Shown: piece by piece, positions 34,120 through 39,575 of the stretch
Position numbering within the stretch: the first letter of the stretch is position 1
Layout: each line of letters opens with the position of its first letter
Assembly (NCBI GenBank): GCA_022573715.1
Contig: JACZTL010000025.1
Location: 1 to 39,575, forward strand
Direction of reading: 5' to 3'
Source of the DNA: Bacteroidota bacterium
Lineage (GTDB): Bacteria; Bacteroidota; Ignavibacteria; Ignavibacteriales; Ignavibacteriaceae
Length of the DNA stretch: 39,575 bases
The notes under the pieces: generated by a model
The model's database searches: none
Told to the model about the DNA's origin: nothing
The model's input: the letters and a program-made list of their open reading frames with translations, nothing else
Translations under genes and position numbers: made by a program

Positions 34120-35088
34120 ATGTTAATAAAAATATTTTCAAAATCTGAAACGGAAGTTTCAAATTTAGGATATGGCTGCTGGGGAATAGGTAAAGCATTT
34201 TGGATAGGGGCTGACGATAATGAATCTAAAAGAGCTTTACACGCTGCAATTGATAACGGAGTGAATCTTTTTGATTCCGCCTTGGTTTATGGTGACGGGC
34301 ACAGTGAGCAATTGGTAGGTGAGGTAGAGAAGGAATCGGGACAAAATTTATTTATAACTTCAAAAATACCTTCTAAAAAATACGAGTGGCCTGCCAAAGA
34401 TGAATCTACACTTGAAGAGTCTTTTCCCAAAGAACATATTATTGAATGTACAGAGAAAAGCTTAATAAATTTAAAACGTGAATACATTGACTTACAACAA
34501 TTTCACGTTTGGAACGATAAATGGACTGATAATGACGAATGGAAAGAAGCTGTATATCAACTAAAAAAAGATGGGAAGGTAAGATTCTTTGGAATATCTA
34601 TTAACGATCATCAACCTGAAAACGGAATAAAAGCAGGTAAGACAGGTTTGATCGACAGCTTCCAGGTAATCTTCAATATTTTTGATCAAAAACCTGCTGA
34701 TAAATTATTTCCTTTCTGCAAAGAAAATAATATAAGTATACTTGCCCGTGTACCGTTGGATGAGGGAGGACTTACCGGTAATATTACTGAAGGCACACAT
34801 TTTCACGCAGGTGATTTTAGAGCAAGTTACTTTAAAGACGACAGAAAAAAACAAATTAAAGAAAGAGTTGATAAAATTTGGCAAGAAGTAAAAGAAGAAA
34901 CAAATTCTATGGTTGAAGCTGCTTTACGTTTTACGATTAGTTTTGAAGCCGTTACTTCCGTTATTCCGGGTATGAGAACAAAAGAGCACTTACTTTCAAA
35001 TATAGAAACAATTAATAAAGGACCATTATCAAATGATTTAATTGAAAGATTAAAAGCACATAAATGGAACAGAAATTTTTATAAATAA
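34120..35088 (+). CDS. Aldo/keto reductase
   Basis: A 322-residue NADPH-type reductase. The catalytic tetrad is visible: Asp and Tyr in NLFDSALVYGDGHSE, Lys in FITSKIPSK, His in LQQFHVWND. SIPGMRT-like SVIPGMRTKEH near the end fits cofactor binding. The substrate is unknown. An AATGAGGT RBS precedes the ATG. The LOG-like gene follows after 12 bases, so the two probably share a transcript. Confidence 0.92.
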   Translation: MLIKIFSKSETEVSNLGYGCWGIGKAFWIGADDNESKRALHAAIDNGVNLFDSALVYGDGHSEQLVGEVEKESGQNLFITSKIPSKKYEWPAKDESTLEESFPKEHIIECTEKSLINLKREYIDLQQFHVWNDKWTDNDEWKEAVYQLKKDGKVRFFGISINDHQPENGIKAGKTGLIDSFQVIFNIFDQKPADKLFPFCKENNISILARVPLDEGGLTGNITEGTHFHAGDFRASYFKDDRKKQIKERVDKIWQEVKEETNSMVEAALRFTISFEAVTSVIPGMRTKEHLLSNIETINKGPLSNDLIERLKAHKWNRNFYK

Positions 35089-35100
35089 ATTTTGCAATAA

Positions 35101-35625
35101 ATGAAAAAAACTATTACTGTTTTCGGATCATCATTGCCTATTGAAGGAGAAGAACAATTTATTTTTGCAGAAACTTTGGGTAGAGAGCTGGTTAAAAATG
35201 ATTTTAATGTTTGCAGCGGGGGATTCGGGGGAATAATGAACGCGGTTTCAAAGGGTGCCGTGTCAGCAGGAGGAATAGCAATCGGGGTAATGGTTGATTT
35301 ATGGAACGCAAAACCGAATCCATTTCTTACAGAAGAAATAAAATGTAAAACTCTTTTTGAAAGAATAGAAAAATTAATTTCAACGGGTGACGGCTATGTG
35401 ATTCTTCAAGGCGGAACGGGAACAATGCTTGAACTTGCAACAGTGTGGGAATTTATAAACAAAAAAATGATAAACCCAAAACCCATTGTAACTAATTCGC
35501 AAATGTGGAAAGAAATTGTTGAAATTATGGAAAAGCAAATTGAAACGGAAAAAAGAAGAACAGGCGTGGTTAAAAGTTTTAATACGGTTGATGAAATAGT
35601 GAGTTTTTTACTTTCGGAATTATAA
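35101..35625 (+). CDS. LOG/TIGR00725-like nucleotide-binding protein
   Basis: A 174-residue Rossmann-like protein with VCSGGFGGIMNAVSKGA and LQGGTGTMLELATVWE. The latter resembles the PGGxGTxxE motif of LOG proteins (cytokinin-activating phosphoribohydrolases), with QGG for PGG. Activity is unproven. Its stop codon overlaps the TTATAAC that starts the attC-like hairpin at 35620. Confidence 0.8.
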   Translation: MKKTITVFGSSLPIEGEEQFIFAETLGRELVKNDFNVCSGGFGGIMNAVSKGAVSAGGIAIGVMVDLWNAKPNPFLTEEIKCKTLFERIEKLISTGDGYVILQGGTGTMLELATVWEFINKKMINPKPIVTNSQMWKEIVEIMEKQIETEKRRTGVVKSFNTVDEIVSFLLSEL

Positions 35626-35680
35626 CGCTATAGTTCAGCGGCCGAGTGAAACGAGGTCCCACTGCAACAATTTGACAGGT
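35620..35680 (+). repeat. attC-like hairpin F
   Basis: The element starts TTATAAC (RYYYAAC-like) over the stop codon. GTTCAGCGG (35633-35641) pairs imperfectly with CCCACTGCAAC (35658-35668) around CCGAGTGAAACGAGGT, and it ends TTTGACAGGT where GTTRRRY would be expected. It resembles short integron attC sites but the 3' end is degenerate. DNA from 35681 to 35868 carries no gene that I recognise; it has patches of foreign-looking composition. Confidence 0.4.
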
Positions 35681-35868
35681 ATCATAGTTTCAGTGTGACG
35701 CATCATATTCCTAAATATAAAAAACTTCTTTGTCATTCTGTGGCTGAACTACAATATGCAACTTATCGGTGGTTAACATTATAAAAGGAGAAGAGATTTG
35801 TCTGTCGAAGCATTTGTTCATAAGAGCGGTGGACGCACGTCGGAGTCGCAATTCAAAAAATATTAAAA

Positions 35869-38007
35869 TTACGACTTTAATCCAGGAAATCCCATCAGAA
35901 GCCATATCAGAAAAAATGCAATAAAAATAGTGATCAACACGATTGTAGTTTTCTTCCTGAATCGGAAAGAAATATGGCTAAACTCTCTTACAAACTTAAC
36001 CACTGCGTCCTTTTTCTCTTTACGTGCACTCTTAGGTAAAGGTGGGATGCGCGTGAATAGTTGTCCTAAACCCACACTTAGTCGCATGCGAATATTTACC
36101 GCCCAACCCATTGCTTCCAAAAGTAGCCCCATGTCCCTTTTACGTATCTTTACAAAACCTATAATAATGCCTGGTAATAAAACAACAGCTACTAGCCCCA
36201 AAAGTGCAACCAGGAGTGCAACCAGGATAGGAACTGGGTCCACTTGCGAAAGAGTCTTGGTAATATACGCAAAAGCTGATCCAAGAGCCGCAATAGCCAG
36301 GCCGCCTCCTAATAAAAGGTCGCGCGCTAAGCCCGACGCACTGGGGGCGGAAAGGGTTGATTCTAACTTATCTTGGCGTAATTTAGTGAATTTATCTATT
36401 TGTTTTTTTATCATATTAGTAAACTGTTGGAAGGGCGCTTTGACTGACTCCCATGGACTAATAGGGTTAATCACAATATCGATGATCTCTGCATCCCACT
36501 CACGGTCGTCAATGGTAAAAAAGATTCCGCGCTTCCCTATTCGCAATCCATCAGCGCTACCTGAAGTCACTGGAGCAACAATTTCAAACTTAATATCGTT
36601 GCTCTGACGCCCAGTAACTTCTACATATAATAGATACATATAACTGCGTTCGCTTATTTTTTTGTGGCTTTGCCGATCCTGAACTTTCATTGTAAAACTA
36701 ATCTGTCTTCCATCAATAATCAACGTCCCCATTTCAAAAAGGGCGCGATCTTTAGGATTATAAAGATTTTCAAAGCTCACAAAATTGTTGGCTAACTCAA
36801 TCAGCCATCTTTGGTAAAGAATGAGTTTTTCTAAATTATGTATTTGGTTTAATTCATTAGCGACGGCTAAATCTTTTGCAATGAGCTCGCTTACCCGTTC
36901 TCTGTATGACCCGTTAAGATAATTACGCAGGTGATCTACTGCCAATTTTTCTACTTTCAGTTCCTGTTTGCTTTCTAACCATGTGCGGTATGCGAGAAAG
37001 ATGCTTTTTACTTTCCCCCACTCTTTCTCAGTCAGATATTTGACGGGACTTTCAAGGGCGCGTCTTAGAACATTTTCCTTAAGCACAAGTAGGCGATCCA
37101 TATATAACGGATTGATCATTCCCTCCAAATCAAGGATCCCTTCCGGATTAGGTAATGCTAATGGCCAATCCTTAAGCCGATCTTCCATCACTGATTTATC
37201 AGTAAAATCGATTTCTTCAAGCTCCTTCTGACGAAAAAACTGCATTTGAGCAACTGCTCGTTCATCAAATTTGACCATGGCACACTGTGTAAAGAATTGC
37301 TCAATCTTTCCATCTAGGCTTGCCACAAGTTCATAGGCTTGCGACGTTTCAGCTCCCCAAGGCATAACTTCTGTAGTATCCTGTTTCTTAGGAATTTCGC
37401 CTTTCGCTTTCCATGCAAGATATGTTTCTGCTTCATCGAAAAAATCTTTTAGCTGTTCTTCGCTAATTCCTGGCTTCCCGCAAGCATCCAAAGCAGAACC
37501 AACAATATCCATAACGGTCTCGATAAATTGCGCTAAATCGGGGTCATGGGTTGCCTCCGGGGGAATAATACCATCACCATTATTCGCTGAACTCGCCATA
37601 ATACTTTGTACATTCCGAACCTGATCCAGACTGATTTCTTGTTTATTGGGTATGTTAAGATTGTTCAAGATGACATCTGCCGCGGCTCGCAAATTTTGGC
37701 CTTCATCATGATGCATATCGATATCGTTGAGCCGCAGAATATCGCTGCGTTCGACCAAACGGCTCCGATCTGCAAGAATTCGAAACAACCAAGACTGTGC
37801 TGCTTTTAGTTCACCAGGCCGGATGCGACCATTTTTATCGGTATCTACATATGAAATAAATGCATCATCGCAGTTGAGACTGTCAGTGGTAATGCTCGTA
37901 CATGCCCAGTGGACTTCATCAAGAACTTGAATCTTTTCTAAATCCTGTGCATCTTGAATCCTAAGCTGGTAACTGCGACCATATTTTCTAAATATCAATT
38001 GAGACAT
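35869..38007 (-). CDS. Uncharacterised EF-hand membrane protein (probable transfer)
   Basis: A 712-residue protein of a family I recognise only as 'EF-hand hypothetical'. An EF-hand loop lies at 55-66 (DTDKNGRIRPGE) and a weaker one near 140 (NNGDGIIPPE). A long soluble middle part follows. Three hydrophobic segments near 568-588, 592-618 and 686-707 make a C-terminal membrane anchor. A GGAGAGC site precedes the ATG. The DNA is visibly richer in G+C than its neighbours, and the gene is flanked by an attC-like hairpin and gene debris, so horizontal acquisition is likely. Calcium-dependent function is plausible, not shown. Confidence 0.75.
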   Translation of the reverse strand: MSQLIFRKYGRSYQLRIQDAQDLEKIQVLDEVHWACTSITTDSLNCDDAFISYVDTDKNGRIRPGELKAAQSWLFRILADRSRLVERSDILRLNDIDMHHDEGQNLRAAADVILNNLNIPNKQEISLDQVRNVQSIMASSANNGDGIIPPEATHDPDLAQFIETVMDIVGSALDACGKPGISEEQLKDFFDEAETYLAWKAKGEIPKKQDTTEVMPWGAETSQAYELVASLDGKIEQFFTQCAMVKFDERAVAQMQFFRQKELEEIDFTDKSVMEDRLKDWPLALPNPEGILDLEGMINPLYMDRLLVLKENVLRRALESPVKYLTEKEWGKVKSIFLAYRTWLESKQELKVEKLAVDHLRNYLNGSYRERVSELIAKDLAVANELNQIHNLEKLILYQRWLIELANNFVSFENLYNPKDRALFEMGTLIIDGRQISFTMKVQDRQSHKKISERSYMYLLYVEVTGRQSNDIKFEIVAPVTSGSADGLRIGKRGIFFTIDDREWDAEIIDIVINPISPWESVKAPFQQFTNMIKKQIDKFTKLRQDKLESTLSAPSASGLARDLLLGGGLAIAALGSAFAYITKTLSQVDPVPILVALLVALLGLVAVVLLPGIIIGFVKIRKRDMGLLLEAMGWAVNIRMRLSVGLGQLFTRIPPLPKSARKEKKDAVVKFVREFSHISFRFRKKTTIVLITIFIAFFLIWLLMGFPGLKS

Positions 38008-38045
38008 AAAGCAAGCTCTCCATTTGGCAAAGTTCCCAAAACGAT

Positions 38046-38461
38046 TCAGTTTCCGTCAATGAGAAAAGCCTGATAAGGTTTTTGTTTCTCAATTTGTTCG
38101 TCTCCATAATATTGGCTTCCATACGCTTACTGCAATAGAAATTTCTGTTTTTTCATCAGGCATGGCACCCGATTTAAGGACATATTTGCTCATAGTATTA
38201 CTCTTAAACTGATTGTAGTATTCCTCAGCCAAGGTTCGTGCTTTATCTTTTATATAAATCCGTATTTTTTCTCTCTTTGCAAAAATGCTTCTTTACCACC
38301 TTCAAGAATATCACATACATATTCCTTAATGCCATATTTATACAATATTCCTTCTTGATTTTCATCTACAAATGTATTTTCAAGAGCACCATTAATATAT
38401 TCAAAAATATATTCCCTTTTATCTTTACCAGCTTTTTGACCAGATTGATTTGCTTCTTTCC
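38046..38461 (-). pseudogene. Broken gene of unknown family
   Basis: Three consecutive open pieces on the minus strand in different frames read like one protein: first EYIFEYINGALENTF ... GGKEAFLQREKKYGFI (ends 38250), then KARTLAEEYYNQFKSN ... KTEISIAVS, then YGSQYYGDEQIEKQKPYQ ending at 38046. At least two frameshifts separate them. No family was recognised. The upstream end is fused directly to the thiolase fragment. Confidence 0.5.
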
Positions 38462-38574
38462 AGTAAAGCTTTTATTACCAATGCAGCCAGGTCATCCGGG
38501 CGGATGCTGCTAAGTACTCCCCCGTACCTTCCTACAGGTGTTCTTACTGCATCAATTATATAGGCGTTATTCAT
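38455..38574 (-). pseudogene. N-terminal fragment of a thiolase (acetyl-CoA acetyltransferase)
   Basis: The ATG at 38574 starts MNNAYIIDAVRTPVGRYGG, then LSSIRPDDLAALVIKAL, a textbook thiolase N-terminus (3-oxoadipyl-CoA thiolase/AtoB type). Homology stops after 40 residues at a join with unrelated sequence. The remaining 350 residues, including the catalytic Cys, are absent. Confidence 0.8.
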
Positions 38575-38663
38575 AATTATTTTAATTAGATAAGAAAAAT
38601 TTAACTTATTAAATTAGATAAACATTAAATTGCTGAATATTTTTTGTAATTGCAAAATGAAAA

Positions 38664-39062
38664 ATGAATAAATTTTATATTATGATTATTAATGGTATTA
38701 TACTTTCTGCAGGCTTTTCAAAAAGGATGGATAATTTCAAACCATTAGCCATCTTTAATGATAATACATTCATTCAGAATATTATCCTAAAATTAAATTC
38801 TATTTGTGATCAAATAATAATAGTTACTGGGCATAAAGAGGAAGAGTTAAAAAAGGAAATCACAAAAAACTTAACAGAAGATAAATACACCTCAATTATA
38901 AAAAAAATAGTTTTTGTTTATAACCGTTCTTTTGCAAAGGGAATGTTCGGGTCAATTCAATGCGGTATTTCTAAAATAGAAAGCTGTGATTGGGCAATTA
39001 TACATCAAGTAGATATAGCAATATATAAATATCTCCTATGCAAGTTGTTCAGATTGAAATAA
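38664..39062 (+). CDS. MobA-like nucleotidyltransferase, 3'-truncated
   Basis: A 132-residue frame. The N-terminal part matches MobA/MocA-type NTP transferases (molybdenum-cofactor nucleotidyl transfer): NGIILSAGFSKRMDNFKPLAIF, IIIVTGHKEEEL, then CDWAIIHQVD, where family members continue with QP. Homology ends at HQVD (about 39010). The last 15 residues look unrelated and overlap the 3' end of the next gene. Normal length is about 190-200, so the gene is cut by a rearrangement. The start could also be the ATG at 38682. Upstream DNA 38575-38663 shows nothing else. Confidence 0.7.
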   Translation: MNKFYIMIINGIILSAGFSKRMDNFKPLAIFNDNTFIQNIILKLNSICDQIIIVTGHKEEELKKEITKNLTEDKYTSIIKKIVFVYNRSFAKGMFGSIQCGISKIESCDWAIIHQVDIAIYKYLLCKLFRLK

Positions 39063-39374
39063 TCTGTGAACTTTAAGTGGTTTGATGTCTAATAACATCC
39101 CAGCTTTTGTCGTAGTTAAAGCACCAGAAAATGTTAAACGTTGAACTAATCCAACTAGTGTCCCTAACTTATATTTTTGCACTACGTAATAGCTTGGTCC
39201 ACCATCTCTTTGTTTATTTTTAAACTTTGTATCAGCACGAGTAATGACATTTAATTCCCCGACAGTTGCTTTGTTCTGACCAGCAATTAACTGAATTGAT
39301 TCAACAATTTTGTGATCTTGTTTACAAGCAATAACAACAACTAGTAAAACAACAAATAATAAAAGATTTCTCAT
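39036..39374 (-). CDS. Small lipoprotein (cassette-like gene)
   Basis: A 112-residue lipoprotein from the ATG at 39374, with a signal peptide and lipobox VVIAC. The mature part has ESIQLIAGQNKATVG and YYVVQKYKLGTLVGL. No family was recognised. In frame, an upstream ATG at 39413 adds 13 residues but lies inside an attC-like repeat, so I prefer 39374. The start is 23 bases past the attC-like end, as in the left array. Its 3' end overlaps the truncated MobA-like gene by 27 bases on the opposite strand. Confidence 0.65.
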   Translation of the reverse strand: MRNLLLFVVLLVVVIACKQDHKIVESIQLIAGQNKATVGELNVITRADTKFKNKQRDGGPSYYVVQKYKLGTLVGLVQRLTFSGALTTTKAGMLLDIKPLKVHRLFQSEQLA

Positions 39375-39396
39375 TAGACGCCTTTTAATGATTAGC

Positions 39397-39511
39397 ACAT
39401 AACGGCATTGCAACTAATGCGCCGCCCTTTGCAGCAACGACAAATAGAATGCAACTGCCAAATATTTTACAACCGATGCTTATCTTTGTTTGCAAGCATT
39501 GGTTGTTAGTT
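39397..39511 (-). repeat. attC-like site G
   Basis: On the minus strand it begins AACTAAC and ends GCCGTTATGT. The ending is close to the GCCGTTATAA and GCCGTTAGGC ends in the left array. A stem CAACC-ATGCTT / AAGCAT-GGTTG is visible near the start. Length is 115 bases, within the known attC range. Confidence 0.5.
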
Positions 39512-39574
39512 TATTAAATATAACGAACACTTTGAACAACAAACTTTATTAAAACGCCAACTCACAAAATCTAA
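39506..39574 (-). CDS. Possible 3' end of a further cassette gene (partial)
   Basis: An open frame of 22 codons enters from beyond the window and stops at 39506 inside the AACTAAC of site G. Stop codons overlapping that end are typical in cassette arrays. The protein is too short to recognise. Confidence 0.3.
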   Translation of the reverse strand, partial: LDFVSWRFNKVCCSKCSLYLIN

Positions 39575-39575
39575 A

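Noticed and set aside
35930-36607. Long plus-strand frame (225 codons) opposite the EF-hand gene
   Set aside because: It is antisense to a clearly protein-like gene, with low-complexity S/R-rich sequence and no motif.
38238-38513. 91-codon plus-strand frame in the scar zone
   Set aside because: Antisense to the broken gene and thiolase fragment, which show real protein similarity on the minus strand.

Overview
The window looks like part of an A+T-rich chromosome from the Bacteroidetes/Chlorobi side of the tree, most probably Ignavibacteria. This is inferred from gene content and style: an ECF sigma / anti-sigma / DUF4252-like set, short exported lipocalin-like proteins, an mnmE-mnmG-rsmG neighbourhood, and variable use of Shine-Dalgarno sites. 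TGA is used as an ordinary stop. No rRNA or tRNA gene was recognised.

Left edge (1-4250): an integron-like cassette array, all on the minus strand. Four small genes (a frameshifted nuclease-like gene, a zinc-ribbon membrane protein, and two HEPN-type proteins) are each followed by an attC-like repeat with RYYYAAC / GTTRRRY-type ends. Beside the array lies a decayed piece of a tyrosine recombinase matching the N-terminal domain of integron integrases. It is oriented the same way as the cassettes.

Core block (4254-19171): mfd, a PAP2 phosphatase, murQ-rsmG-mnmG, then two parS-like 16-mers, a relic of a four-helix-bundle (S23/IVP-type) gene, and mnmE. The parS sites next to mnmG/rsmG suggest that the replication origin is close. 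A divergent heat-shock set follows, hsp20-htpG-clpB, with a sigma-54-like promoter element in front.

Middle (19253-35625): an NDT/TIR-like protein possibly linked to defence, a thioesterase, an MscS channel, PEP carboxykinase, a MarR-GNAT fusion, VOC and Rid-family enzymes, and a lipoprotein. Next come an ECF sigma factor with its membrane partner and an exported product behind an ECF-type promoter. Two paralogous exported proteins flank a DinB-like protein. A CBS protein, an L-2-hydroxyglutarate oxidase with a damaged FAD motif, a thioredoxin-like protein next to a Crp/Fnr regulator, an aldo/keto reductase and a LOG-like protein complete the region.

Right edge (35626-39575): a scar zone. 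It holds an attC-like hairpin, a compositionally distinct 712-residue EF-hand membrane protein, an isolated thiolase N-terminus, a broken unknown gene and a 3'-truncated MobA-like transferase. The window then ends in another cassette-like lipoprotein gene with its own attC-like repeat. Both ends are therefore mobile or decaying DNA and the centre is conserved housekeeping DNA.
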